Below, in pieces: positions 51,786-63,427 of a DNA stretch of 64,000 nucleotides (the first letter of the stretch is position 1; each line of letters opens with the position of its first letter). Source of the stretch: Scatophagus argus (taxonomy: Eukaryota > Chordata > Actinopteri > Scatophagidae); the NCBI RefSeq assembly GCF_020382885.2, contig NC_058495.1, forward strand, positions 21,620,127 to 21,684,126. The letters run 5' to 3'. Made by a program: the position numbers and the translations under genes. The notes below the pieces were generated by a model. It was not told the DNA's origin. It did no database searches and saw only the letters and a program-made list of their open reading frames with translations.

Positions 51786-51872
51786 AGAATCAAAATCACA
51801 TTTATGGGCCAAGTATGTTCACACATAGAAGGAATTTGTTTCCAGCTGTTGGTGTCACTCCCTACTAATCCA
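51786..51872 (+). repeat. Fish repeat fragment ('gggccaagtatgttcacaca')
   Basis: The words AGAATCAAAATCACATTTAT, 'ggccaagtatgttcacac' and 'agaaggaatttgtttcc' match a common short fish interspersed repeat from memory. The AGAATC starting motif also occurs as a tandem tract at 63135. It is non-coding. Confidence 0.55.
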
Positions 51873-51879
51873 CAAGGTG

Positions 51880-52785
51880 GTGCTGGTACTGCATTTTTGA
51901 GCACATTGGGATCGTCAACAGGCCTGGGAGGAGTAAATCTCAAAATGTAGTGTTGGGATTATTTCGCTGATCAGCAGACCAAATTATAAAATACTGTTGT
52001 GACTACAAGAGAAAGTACCATTCCCACTTTTCTCAGACAGGACTGGCAGTAATCATAAGCTACAGCCGCTTTTTATTTTCACTGTCACTGCGACTACAGA
52101 AGGGTTACCACCCAGGAAAGAGTCAGAGAGCAGCAGGAGGTCGGTGGAGACTGTTCTTCCAAATGTGAAAGTAAATCACAGATATAAAAGTCTTTTCCCC
52201 CGCAACCTCAAACACCTTTTCCATCCACTGTGGTGTTCTCAATTTGCCAGGCACATTTTCTGCTCCTACTCAGCACACTTTCAGTATTGTTTTAGTTACT
52301 GCCATACAGTGCAGATTGCATACAATCTTCATGGGAGAGAAATGACTAAACCAAAAAAAGTAAAATTAAAATAACTCAGTGAATTTGTACTCTTTGTCTA
52401 CATTTTTTACATACAAACAAAAAGTTGTTATCTCTAGTTTGTAATATTGTCAGCTGCAAGATTAGTTTTTTATTGGTGTATAATATTCACAACTGTATTT
52501 AGAAAGCAAATGTCTGATGGAGTAAAAGTTGTACTGTAAAAGGTAGCATAATAGATTTATGAAAGTGAGCTCTTTCCAAAATTCACTGACATCCCACAGA
52601 CGGTTTGTCAGAAATGCCTTAGAATTAGAAAATGTTTACAGCCCGAAACCTAAGACATGCTATTGATTTACACTGGCTCTGCTGCTTTATGGGTTATGTA
52701 AGTGTTATGTAAGTGTGCGTTGTTATGAGGAGCTGTCAGAGTGGCTGTCGACAACACGTTCAAGCCATCAGGCAGTGAAACACAA
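51880..52785. other. Intergenic DNA up to the bhlhe40 3' end
   Basis: Unique AT-rich sequence. No gene or repeat was recognised. Confidence 0.5.
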
Positions 52786-52789
52786 ATTC

Positions 52790-54094
52790 CACAGAGGGGG
52801 AAAAGCTTTATTAATATTTTAATATATATCAATAATACTTTATGTACAAAATATGTACAACAAACAACTTTTTGTTACATTTCAAAATAAAAATCCCGAG
52901 TACCTCTTTCTATACAAAACTATTATTTTTGTTTGAACTTTACATTCACTCTCTTTGCTACAGACACAGTGTTTAAAACAAATACATTTCAACACCTGCC
53001 GTCGTCGTGTCTGCGTTAAACGAGTAAAGGCAACAGCATGAGCTAAGATCAGGCCTTAACTTGACCGGGAATTTGTGGGCAAGATGCAAATCTGGTTGGG
53101 TATGACACTTTATACTGTACATGTTCTCTTGGAATACAGCAAATGGCTACCTCAGCCTCCCTCCGGTGGCGATGCAACTACACTCAGTGGGTCACGTATC
53201 AAAAATAGAGATGTACGAGTAATATAAACAAAAATATAAGAAATTACTTCACAGGAACTCCATCTAGACATAAAGATAGTGAAGAGTCACAAATTAAACC
53301 GTGAAAGCACGTACGGTCACGTTACTCTTCGACAGACGTGACTGACACACCTCGTACAGCGACAACGCCCTGAATTCTTTGAACATCATGAACACTTGTG
53401 TTCACTTAGCTTCAAGGTAAAAGAAGGATCGATAGAGCAATCTCTTTTGTAACGTCAATGGTCAATGTGAACATTTTTTTTTTTTTTTTGTAGCATTCTA
53501 ATCTAAACAATGGTTTGTTGCAGTTACAGGAGCGGCAAACGCTGAAGGTAGATCCTTCATTCATAGATCTACAGCAGGCAATAATAATAATTCAAGCAGC
53601 ATCTACAAGGGGTGTTTGTTCAATCTTTTACATTCATTACAGACTGGTGTGTGTGTTTGTGTGTGCAAAAAGTAGGTCCAAATAATTTTGGGGGGCTTAT
53701 GCTTGCCTTACATTCTGGGTTTAACTCTGACATTCAACACTGCGGGCAAAGACGATTAAAAAACAAATAAAACAACTCTTGCCCTCTCTTGCACAGTCAT
53801 CGTCTCTGAACTGACCATCTTCACAGTGTTTGAGAGCCATGCAACAAGTTATCTATAAGCCTTCGCACGGGCACCCCAAGTTGCTCAGTCCCGTTTCAGT
53901 GTGTGAGGAGCTGATAATAGACGGCGGTGACCATTTGGGGTTCATTGCTGCGGTTAATGTTCTGGTTGGCCAAACAGCGGCTGTGGTTTGGAGGGATACC
54001 AGTGCATTTGTGTTTGTTTATCCTCTTTTCAGCGGACCGACCATTCAACCCCGTCAACATTCGGAGGGCACGATTACAACAGAAATGCATACGT
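52790..54094 (-). other. bhlhe40: Probable 3' UTR of bhlhe40 with poly(A) signal
   Basis: A minus-strand AATAAA at 52812-52807, in an AT-rich context, predicts a 3' UTR of about 1.3 kb. It includes a pure T tract on the plus strand near 53468, read as poly-A in the transcript. The end is inferred. Confidence 0.6.
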
Positions 54095-56065
54095 TCACCC
54101 TCTAGTTTCCAAGTTCAATGGAGGGACTTGCTTTAAAGCTTTGTGAAGAGCAGGTGAGTCCATGGGCTTCTGGTGGGGCACTGGAGACCCTGCCCTCGGG
54201 GACATCACCAGAGATGAGGGGAGTGTCTCTTGGGGCAAGCCTGTTGCAGAGCCACTCATGCCCGGGTACATAACGGGCATGCCCCCGGGATACCAGCATT
54301 TCTCCAGCATGGGCAGATAGGCTGCCACTGGTGCGGCTGCAGGGGGGATGAGGTAGAAGGGGAGACAAAAAGGGGGCTGGTTGGCTGAGAAGCTCATGTA
54401 GCTGCCAGCACCTCCTGCCGTGTGAGCAGAGACAATCTCATCCTCTGAGGAGTCACACCTCGACTTCTTGGCCTGAGGCTCATCGTCCTCCTGCTTGATG
54501 GCACCAGCTGTCCTCTCAGACACGATATGCTTGAGCTCCACCTCCTTTGCATGCCTTTCTGACCACTGAGCTTTGGGGTCACGCTTGTCATGTTCTCCCC
54601 CATAGCCGCTGTCAGTGTCTGTGTCACTGCCGCTCTGTTCCCCCATCCCATGGGGATTAGTCCTTTGAATGACAGGAACACAGTTCTTAGCAGGGCCCTC
54701 GATCACCCTTTGGGGCTGTCCAGCAGGTTTCTTCAGTTTCTCTGAAGCTTGAGAGATGGACTTGTCTGGGTGTAGGACGCTTCGATGCTGCAGGACTTCC
54801 GCTGCTACCTTTTGGATGTGGCTAATAACATGGGAAGGAGTCAGGTCCCTGCTGCTTTCTTGGCTGGCAACATACTGGAGGACCTCTTTTGCGCACAAAT
54901 GAAAGCCAGAACGGAACATCTCCTCGCTGCTGTCTGCACTCTCACCTCCATGATCACCTATTCGATTAAAAATCAGCTTTAATGCTCAATTTTTAGTGAA
55001 ATAGTTATGATAGATGCAACAAATCACAGAGCATTCAGTCTGCCGATGCTTAATGAATAACGGCTGTTTATATTGTAAGTCCACACAACATCAGACTTAC
55101 TAATTTGCAGGCCCTTCTGGAGTGCGATAATTTTCTGCTGCTGCTGCTCCAGGAGGGTGCTCAGGGCTTTCACATGCTTGAGAGTGAGTTCCAGCACCAC
55201 AGCTTTCTCCAAATGACCCAGCGTCTAAAACAGGAAGACCTTCGATAAGCATGTTGATCTTTCTTATGTAACACATTCTGCAGCTGAACAGAGGACAAGC
55301 CTCAAACACCCGGGAAGTCATGCAATCCACGTACACACACAGAATTCTCAACAAATTAAAACCTAAAACTTTGGTAGACTTAGGCAATACATTTCTTTTT
55401 TTAGAAATTTCAAAAACAAAAAATAATCTCTACTCTCCTCTTAAAATCCAAAACCTTTCTTTTTATTTTTATTTATTTTTTGTTAAAAAACAAAAAAACA
55501 AAACCTGAATCTGAAGGCTGGAGCAAATAGCAGAGCCATGTGGCGTCTCAGATTCCCTGGCTGTTAGCAGACATGCCATATGCACATAATACTCACTGTA
55601 AGCTTAAGATGTTCTGGCAACAAATCCTTCAGCTGGGCAATGCACTCGTTGATTCTGTCACGTCTTTTCTTTTCGATCAGACGGTGTGGCAACTTGTATG
55701 TCTCCTAGAAAAGGTTGAAATTCTCTCAGTGAAATCCATCCTGCTCAGTAACTTACGAATGTAGGAAAAAACATAATTTTTTTAACTTTACTAATTTACC
55801 TTGCTTTCATCCCCGCGCTTCATGCCCCTCCTGGGTTTGTACATATAAATGGGAAACTCCATTCTTTGGGGACAAGATCAAATGAGTTAGTCTGCAGTTT
55901 GGAAGAGGGGGCAGGTTAGGCTTCTGTATAAAGTGTTTAATGTGCTCGGATAAAACGGAGCAGAATAAAATAGATTTTTTTTTTCTCTTACCCTTGCATG
56001 TCTATATCCAGTGATGGGTGTTTTGGCACACAGGGAGGTGGTTGCGCACTGGTAATCCTCTCCAT
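54095..56065 (-). CDS. bhlhe40: Class E bHLH repressor 40 (Dec1), complete
   Basis: Five exons: 56065-55992, 55863-55800, 55704-55597, 55224-55101 and 54957-54095. They sum to 1233 bases, or 410 residues; human is 412. The start MERITSAQPPP matches the family. The basic region is KLPHRLIEKKRRDR with the Pro typical of DEC proteins (about 50-63), the helix-loop-helix runs to about 105, and the Orange domain covers about 137-181. SGSDTDTDSGYGGE lies at 232-245, a SUMO-type IKQE at 277-280, a Pro-rich region includes FCLPFYLIPP, and the tail is PPLNLETRG. The Ala/Gly-rich C-terminus expected of BHLHE41 is absent. In the known family it binds CACGTG as a dimer and represses targets including CLOCK/BMAL1-driven genes and itself. 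CACGTG sites upstream fit such feedback. Confidence 0.98.
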
Positions 56066-56419
56066 GTCGCCGTAAAGCCCGAATAAATGACTTCAAAATG
56101 CCTTCAAAACGTTCCAAAATGTGCCTCTGTACCCGCACGGCAAAGCGAGAAGGAGATCGTACGAGAAAATAAAAATCAAGAAAAAAAAAAGAATCTCCTG
56201 TTATCCAGTGTGTGTAAGTGTTCCCGCTGTGATCAGGAGTTGGGCACGGCGCAGTGTTGTCACCCTGAGGTCCGGACTCAGTAGTACGTCTGGGGAGGCT
56301 CCACGCCCGGGTGAATGTGTGAGAGCTGGGTGGGTTTCTGACTACGTGTTAAATAAACCCTGTGACTGCAGGCACGTCTCTCGGCTAGAGACACAGACTC
56401 GACACCGTCACATGAGCCT

Positions 56420-56425
56420 CACGTG
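56420..56425. promoter_or_regulatory. CACGTG E-box, proximal, upstream of bhlhe40
   Basis: A perfect palindromic E-box lies 355 bases upstream of the bhlhe40 start codon. CLOCK/BMAL1 and BHLHE40 itself are known to bind this hexamer in mammalian Dec1 control. Function here is inferred from position. Confidence 0.55.
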
Positions 56426-56456
56426 TTGGACGGCGCTTTCAACTCCTCACCCTCCC

Positions 56457-56501
56457 CGCGCGCGCGCGCGCGCACACACACTCACACACACGCACACACA
56501 C
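56457..56501. repeat. (CG)n(CA)n alternating purine-pyrimidine tract
   Basis: About nine CG steps run into CA repeats with two T interruptions. It lies about 390-435 bases upstream of the bhlhe40 ATG, next to the E-box at 56420. Such alternating tracts are prone to Z-DNA and to length variation. Confidence 0.9.
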
Positions 56502-57257
56502 TCCCTCCCTGCTGAGAGTACAACCCATTTCTGTAGTAGTCCTCCACTGGGGCCGAGTCCCGTGTACCACCATGCTCCGACTCTCGAGGCAACCGTGCTC
56601 GCAGAGTCCATCGTGTTTACAAAGACAGAAAGTGGAGCAGAACAGTTCGCCCTTCTCAAACGATAAAATAATGGCTTTAAATGTAAAAAAAAAATGGCAG
56701 CCGTTCACTTTGACAGCGTAGGCTCTGGAGTGACAAACACCCAAACGAGTTTTAGTTTTTTAGCGACAGTCATGACTGTCATTACATTAACTGGAGTAAA
56801 CACATATATTATGGTGTTAGGAAACTTTTTGAATAAAGTCAGCGCTGTGGGATGGTCTTTAATTTGTATCAGGGCTGGTTATATGGAGATTGGCCACATT
56901 GTAAAAAAATATTAGTTAATGACAGAACAGCTATCTCATAAAAATAAAATCAAATAATGAATAAATCATTGTTTTTCAGTGGTTTGGTTTGCTCACACGT
57001 TTTTAGCGATCGTTCATTTACTTTTATGCATTTTTTTTTAAATTTAATTTTCAGTTATTTATTTATTTATTTTGTTATTTTATCCAAGCCGGAAGACTGA
57101 ATTATATTGACTTTAACAGACCTGGAGACGAGACAAATCATAATACATACAATTATGAGTCAAACCAGGTACTCCTGCTGACTTATAATAGCCTATATTT
57201 CTCCGTTTCTAACGTGTCACGCGCTCAGTATGGACACCGTGTAATTTCAAGTGTTGG

Positions 57258-57269
57258 CACGTGCACCTG
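57258..57269. promoter_or_regulatory. CACGTG E-box abutting CACCTG, distal bhlhe40 upstream
   Basis: A second perfect CACGTG (57258-57263) is directly followed by CACCTG (57264-57269), another E-box type, 1.2 kb upstream of the bhlhe40 start codon. Direct abutment is closer than the spaced tandem E-boxes of clock genes, so joint binding is uncertain. Confidence 0.45.
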
Positions 57270-57389
57270 CAGCAGGATGACGCTGTGACGGAGCGTGTTT
57301 TCTTTTTTTTTTCTTTTCTGTTTTTTCTTTTTTTCTTTTTTATACCGGCAGCTGTACTGATAGTATTAAATCTGCGTGTACCCAGTGGG

Positions 57390-57590
57390 CTGTCACGTTG
57401 AGCTCCTCATGGCCGGGAGAGAAGCGAGGAGCAGATCCCTGCCGTTGACGTCACGCGCGTAGTCAGCCGAGAGCGGCCGACTGGTCGGTCGGTTCCACCC
57501 GCCGACGTCCCGAAGCGGCCAGAGACGAGGCCTACGGACAGAAGCGACTCCACGATAACGGAGCCGCGGCGGGAACGATGGAGTCTGTGC
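57390..57590. promoter_or_regulatory. CpG island with perfect CRE (TGACGTCA)
   Basis: Roughly 200 bases hold more than 20 CpG dinucleotides in otherwise CpG-poor DNA. A full palindromic cAMP response element lies at 57446-57453, followed by ACGCGCG. It is 1.3-1.5 kb upstream of the bhlhe40 ATG. It may be a distal promoter or 5' end of bhlhe40, or the start of a divergent transcript. A CRE fits the known cAMP and stress induction of this gene in mammals. Confidence 0.6.
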
Positions 57591-57599
57591 CAGCACTTT

Positions 57600-59075
57600 A
57601 AAGTCCCATGAGACGAAAATGAAAGTGCTGTCTCTGACTTTCTGCGCATGTGGTTCTGTTGAAAGAAGTCAATGAGTGGTCTTGCTCGTCCCACGTTTTT
57701 ATCGTTTCAGATTTGTGGGTGGTATGTCACACCATATTTTTATACCACACTTAAAAAAAAAGCAGTATACGTGCAGGATGGCCCCTCTCAGTCGTATATT
57801 AATATATAACTGGATTATTATTGACATGGAAACCGTAGCTTACTGATTAGTACATGCATGTTGTGTAGACTATAGGAGGATTCTCATTTCACACATTTTG
57901 AAGATGTATTTAATTATTTAAAATGTTACTATGAAATGCAACTTCTATATATATATATAAAAACATATGTAGTGAAGTGAAAAGTTGCCTCTAATACTTT
58001 CCTCTAAAGTGTATTGGAAATATTAACAAGCATAAAATGACAATAAGTAAACTTCAAGAAGCTCAGGTTGTATTAAGCACATTACTGGAGTGAATGTACT
58101 TTCCATTACTGCAAATGCTCACCCACTTTGTTAGGTTTTATGTAGCACAACACTAACTGCCAGAACACTAAATGGAAGATAACAATGCAGACACCTCTGG
58201 CTCTATAAACTGTTCCCCATGACAATATTACATTTGAATTAGCATTGTTAGCCTCTTGCCAAAACTCACGAGTCTTTAACACCTCCAGTGTGTTGTTTGC
58301 ACCCCTGCACATTTTAAAGCCACACTAGATTTGTGAGGGACGTTACAGTTGGCAAAAGCCTACGTAATATTAAGAGGAGATTTGGTCTGATTCAGTGTTC
58401 AAATGTAGGCAAGTGAAGAAAATATTTGAAGGAAGTCATACAGCTGTGAACTGATCTTTATCTTTAACATGCTGAGGAGGAGGCATAAATAACTTGGTTT
58501 GCAGAAAGCCAATGACTAATGAGGATGTTTGCAATTCCTTTTCTATATCCAGCGAAATACACACATTCCTCTTTGGGACTTCTATGTACTGCCAATATTA
58601 GCTGGCTTCATACCTGCACGTATCCAGTTGACAGAAGTAGCTCCTCTGAAAACCAAAAGATTAAGTCTGAATGGGAGAACACTGTGTTTGACTTGGGGAA
58701 TATGTTCAACAGATGCCGGTCACTGTTGTGGCTAAAACATCGCCAACAGCATGCACATCGGTCTACTTGTCCTTCAGGTTTCCTCCAGTCATTGATGATG
58801 TGTTCTAATTTTTTTTTTTTCCGTCTCATTCCTATGAATCATATCTACGTGCTTTTCATGGCTTTGTACTGATTAATTTTACCGCCTTATGTAACTACTG
58901 AATTAGTAATGCTACAACACCAGTGTTAATAGAAATGACTTATTTTCACTGAGGGGCTGATCGTGGAGGAAGCTACTTAACAACAATAAAGCGCTTGAAT
59001 GCTGTACTAATTCCAATATTAAGAATATCACTTCAACAACAAACAAACACAACATGAGTTAAAGGATAATTACAT
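57600..59075. other. Intergenic DNA between bhlhe40 and itpr1
   Basis: No gene was recognised. A plus-strand frame at 58519-58872 (117 codons) has a chance-like composition and no family match. An AT dinucleotide run lies near 57948-57960 and a T run near 58809. Confidence 0.5.
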
Positions 59076-59079
59076 AAAT

Positions 59080-60281
59080 TTTAATAAATAATTCTACTTT
59101 AATATACAAATTGACAGTGCTTAGACTTTTAGTTAATCTTAACATTCATGAGGAACAGATTTTTTCTCCTCCATCTCGTTTTCTATACAAAAGCAAAGAT
59201 AAGCAACAAACTTTATGTACACAAAGTAGTCCAAAAAGGGATCATCCTAACAGTAGCATGAAAACCAGCTAATACATTTTAGTGAACGTCAGCGTAAGAG
59301 TTGGTGACTCTGCACGAGCAGCAAAACTTGTACGGGACTTTAAAATGGAGACTAAAACAGGCACAAATGGAACAAGTTTGCTGCAGAGCTGAAAATTATT
59401 CTAATAACATTCATTACATTAAAAAGTACACAACTCCTGAGCAAACTGTAATAACATGAATGATCCTGAATAAATTATATGGTATATATCTGACCGACAA
59501 GTCAAACATTCTAAACCCAAATTAAATAAGGAAGCAAATTTACCATAAATAAGTTAGCACTGAGAGATGACACAGGTGAAAGAAGACTATCCGTATATAT
59601 TTCTCTCACACAATATACTATCTCTATTGAGTGCAGCTGACACTCAAGAAATATGCACGTTTTTAAGAAATAAAAGAAAGAGAAGGCCAGCTTATTAGAT
59701 ATTATTTCATTATTTGCGTAAATAAAGACCAACCAACTACTGCCTATTTATCCAGTAGAGAAAAAAAGTACAAACAAAAACATTGGCCCACACTTTAAAA
59801 TAAGACATGACTGATGGAGCTTAAATCCACACACCAGTGAAGTTGCATATTTAATATATTGCACGACATACAAAAATAAGACATTTAATACTGCTCGTTA
59901 TGCCATAAATATAAATAGAAAACACCAAAATGAAATTAAAAAATGAAAAACAAATGGAACTAATTCCTTCTGTCCAGTCAGCTATATCGTGTTTCAAGTT
60001 CAACCAGTGAAGGCCATGTGTTGAGAAATCCAATTTATTTCTACATAGAAAACATTTGGCACCGATTCCGACCGGACTGAACAGAATGAGGTGGGTGAGT
60101 GTTACTGCTGGGAGTAACACGTGCGTGGGTTAGAGCTACACATCGCCTTATGACTACCTATGTTACAGTGTTTCCTTACTGTTTTAAGTTACACTCAGTG
60201 CAGCATACATTATGTGCAACCTCTGAGTGAGAACAGCACACAGCCGATGCCGAGCCGCTTCAGGGCAGCGTCGGTTGAATC
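59080..60281 (-). other. itpr1: Probable 3' UTR of itpr1
   Basis: AT-rich sequence after the itpr1 stop. A canonical minus-strand AATAAA at 60039-60034 gives a short form. ATTAAA variants at 59103-59098 and 59085-59080 would give a form of about 1.2 kb. Which is used cannot be decided from sequence. Confidence 0.45.
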
Positions 60282-61926
60282 TTACGCAGGCTGCTGGGGG
60301 TTGACGTTCATGTGCTGAGGGTGTCCCAGGAGGCCAATCCTCTGCTTCTGTTTCCTCTGCTCTGTCATCTGAAGAGCACAGAAAAGACTGATTTTCAAAA
60401 ATCATCCCACCTGTACCTGCGTCGGAAAGCACGTCCTCTTCTGCAAAATAACCCTCTCTGGGTCGATAAAGTCTCCATCGATTCATTCTTTCACGTCTCT
60501 TAAAAGAAAGTAAGAAATGCTGAACAAAATGCGCACGCTGCCGAACTGAAACGGGCGCTTTTGAAATCCCGTTACCCTTGTCATCCACATTGATCTGTCT
60601 TCTGACGAAAGCAGCAGAATCCAAACGAGTAATAGTGAAACTCAGTCAGAAGAAATTTCAGAGATCAAGAAAAGCGCATGAGTCATAACACAGGTGCTAA
60701 CCTTTACACAGCAGGATTAAGAATGGGTTTTCTGTTAAGAATTAACTTTAAGTAACAAAAGGTAGTGATTTGCACCTCAACAACTGAAACACAACAATAT
60801 TAAAAGTGAGAAGGCAAAGTGGTCTTGCAATGAGTGTTCCAGGAGAAATAGTTCTGCGTAGATGGACATGTTAGAGATAAATATTAAAACACTTCAAGTG
60901 AAGAGTTCAAACCCAGTTAGCACCAGACTGCTGGTCTTTTTCTAATCAAGCCAGTTTTCTTTGGAATGACAGTACAGAGAACTGTACTTGTACCACAATT
61001 TTCCTATTTGTGCTCTGTTCTGAAAGGATGCCAATTTCCTTCTGAAAAGAAGAAGAAAAAAAACTGGCCATACAAATGTTTACTTGGGACAGAAATGTGA
61101 CCGATGCCACTGTGCCCTTCAGGGCTTTCAGCAACAACACAATAATCATTTCCCCCCTGTCTGGGTCAAAATGTCTCGGTAACATTCACTTCCTCACAGA
61201 TAGTTCTCATTTCAAGGGTAAAGACATTTTTTACAAGTCTTTTTACTAGAAACAGTGGGTTGCAGCAGTGGTTGTGTAATTTAAACCTCACTTGTGTTTA
61301 TACGCAACATCAGCAGACTGCATTCTTACACAACTTAGAGGCTTTTTAGTGTAGTTTATTTATTGATATAACTGAATGGTTGTCTTATGAAAAGCAATTA
61401 TTTGTTTTATAAATGGTCTAATTTTGTGCCTCGCGCCTTTAATTGTTTACGAAGGCTTCATCCGTGACTTAAATTAATCCATAAATAGAAGAGAAATAAA
61501 ATGAAACAATGAAATCCTGGCAGATCGCTGTTCAATGAGGCAAACAAAATCAGGTTGAGAGCCTCATGAGTTGTGTTGTGAACTATGACTCATCACCTTT
61601 TGCATTTAGGAAGCTCTGCATCTAAAGGGCAACAAGTGGCAAACAAACATATCTCGAGCTACGTCTGCTGTCCACAGCTTTAGAAAAACCCGTCTCTTGC
61701 TTGTGTTTTCCCCATCCTGCTACTGCTGTTGTCTCTGTCTGTGTTTCATTTTAGTTGAACCAACCTGTTCTTTGAGCTCGGTCAGCTGGCCCGACAGGTT
61801 GGACACCAGTTTCATGGTGGACTCCAGCTTCTCCTGCAGGTGTCTGATCTCGTTCTGTTCCCCGTCTGCTTCGCTGCTGACCAAGGACATGGCTCGCATA
61901 CGAGGGAACCAGTCCAGGTTGTGTTC
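60282..61926 (-). CDS. itpr1: Inositol 1,4,5-trisphosphate receptor type 1, last two coding exons (partial)
   Basis: Exon 61926-61765 (54 codons) encodes [18 protein letters not shown], the acidic linker, and the coiled-coil segment [19 protein letters not shown]. Exon 60368-60282 encodes [17 protein letters not shown], then [10 protein letters not shown] and stop. Both junctions are GT-AG and phase 0. Together they form the last 82 residues: the cytosolic C-terminal tail after the channel pore, including the coiled coil that helps tetramer assembly. The closing NVNPQQPA is the type 1 signature. In the known family the protein releases calcium from the ER when IP3 binds. The channel and ligand-binding exons lie beyond the window edge. 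No disruption is seen. Confidence 0.97.
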
Positions 61927-63134
61927 CTGAGAACCAGAAATCTGAATGATTAGGGCCAGCTCATCAACACATCATGAAACTGATCTATCATGTTTAATGT
62001 GGAACTTCCTGCTGCAGGTTTTGCAATTTTCTAAGAAGTGACTGTTGTTCATTTCAAATTTAATTCCTTAAACAAGCTGGTCTTATCTGGCCTTTCAGTG
62101 CTGTTGAAACTGATTCACATTACACCACAAATGGCATCCACGGTGTACACCCTGTCTGCTTTGTATTTTTAACCATAGACCCTGTTTTGTGCCTTTTTCC
62201 TGTGTGCAGTGACTTGAAGCCTACTCTAAATGCGGGATCAAATTAAACATGAGGGACTTTCCATATTAGAATCACATGGGATATGAGGGCATTCTTGAAA
62301 TTGCTTGCAACAGGCAGTTCACTTATCAGTGATTTGTTGTCCCTCTCATGTAGTCTTACCACACACAATAAAATAAGATAAACAAACTTCCTCATTTAAT
62401 GATACATACATCGCTTCACATTCTATACTAAGATAAACACATGGCTCTCGAATGCTCCTGTGAGCCACAGACAAGTGCTGCAATAAGCTGTTTCACCATC
62501 AAGTATACTGGCAACAGCAGCAGGAACTGAGGAACTGAGGTGGTGTGAGTTTTTTTGGTAGATGTAGCCGCTGCAGTTATGAGGTTTGTGAGGTGGCGGG
62601 TTAGAAATTGTTTAACAATAAGAGTATACTTCTGAAGTACTGGCTGCACCAGTTACAGTGACACATCTCAAGGCACAAATGAAACCTTTGACACTATTTA
62701 TGGCACACATGTAATTGCAAAAGCAAATGTATTGATTTTATCAGTTTTCCGTAACTGCATAAAGCTGTAGATATTAACTGGTAGTGAATGCTCTAGTGGG
62801 GTGTTGGGGTGCTGAAGTTTGGTATATTGTTGGCACAAATGTTTAAATATGGTTGACTCTATCAAAAAATGTTTTATGGGTGATAAAAAATGCAGCAAGA
62901 ATAAAATGAAAATTTAGTTAGTATAATCCTTATAATAAAATTCTACCACTTTTTGGTGCTGTTTTTTTTTCTCAACATTTTTTGGGCAGTGGTCATGTAA
63001 TGTATTAACATACATAGTAGATTTCACTGTTCCTGGCAGAGTCCGCCATTCCTGCACTTCATATGTACGAGGGATTCGCAAGAAGCGATTCACGCATGTA
63101 ACCCATCGTCACACTGACCGCTGACTGTCCCAGC

Positions 63135-63156
63135 AGAATCAGAATCAGAATCAGAA
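63135..63156. repeat. AGAATC hexamer tandem tract
   Basis: Three and a half copies of AGAATC. This word also opens the fish repeat fragment at 51786, so the tract may be what is left of another copy. Confidence 0.7.
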
Positions 63157-63388
63157 ATCTGATTCCTAAGCTTATGACCTGTGCAAACCCAGCATTTCTC
63201 AGTGCAACTATGGCACATTAAAAGCATTCAACTGGCGAAACACAGGGCGGCCTTCATGAGGATTTGAACAGATTTGTCACAGAAGTTTAACGAGGTCGTT
63301 TAACAAAAAGCTGCTCAAAGAGTGTGTGCTGCCCTCGCTCCCCTTGCAGCTGTAGCATTAAATCCAACAGGAACCACGGGTTTTTAAA

Positions 63389-63427
63389 CTTTAAACAGTA
63401 CAATTCAAAAAATTGTACTGTTTAAAG
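63389..63427. repeat. Perfect 17-bp inverted repeat (hairpin) in itpr1 intron
   Basis: The arm CTTTAAACAGTACAATT, a 5-base spacer CAAAA, and the exact reverse complement of the arm. The stem is AT-rich and fully paired. It may be a small fold-back, a decayed element terminus, or a hairpin in the intron RNA. Confidence 0.9.

Noticed and set aside
54095..56065. BHLHE41 (Dec2) as an alternative identity
   Set aside because: It lacks the Ala/Gly-rich C-terminal region. Length, the IKQE site, the LNLETRG tail and itpr1/arl8b neighbours all fit BHLHE40.
56121..56666. 181-codon plus-strand frame upstream of bhlhe40
   Set aside because: It runs through the CG/CA repeat and promoter region (His/Thr/Arg low-complexity output) and has no family match.
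58519..58872. 117-codon plus-strand frame between bhlhe40 and itpr1
   Set aside because: Composition is unlike a conserved protein, it runs into a poly-Phe stretch from a T homopolymer, and there is no splice or promoter support.
60184..60624. 146-codon minus-strand frame over the itpr1 last exon
   Set aside because: It overlaps the real itpr1 terminal exon in another frame. The itpr1 reading matches a conserved family with correct splice sites.
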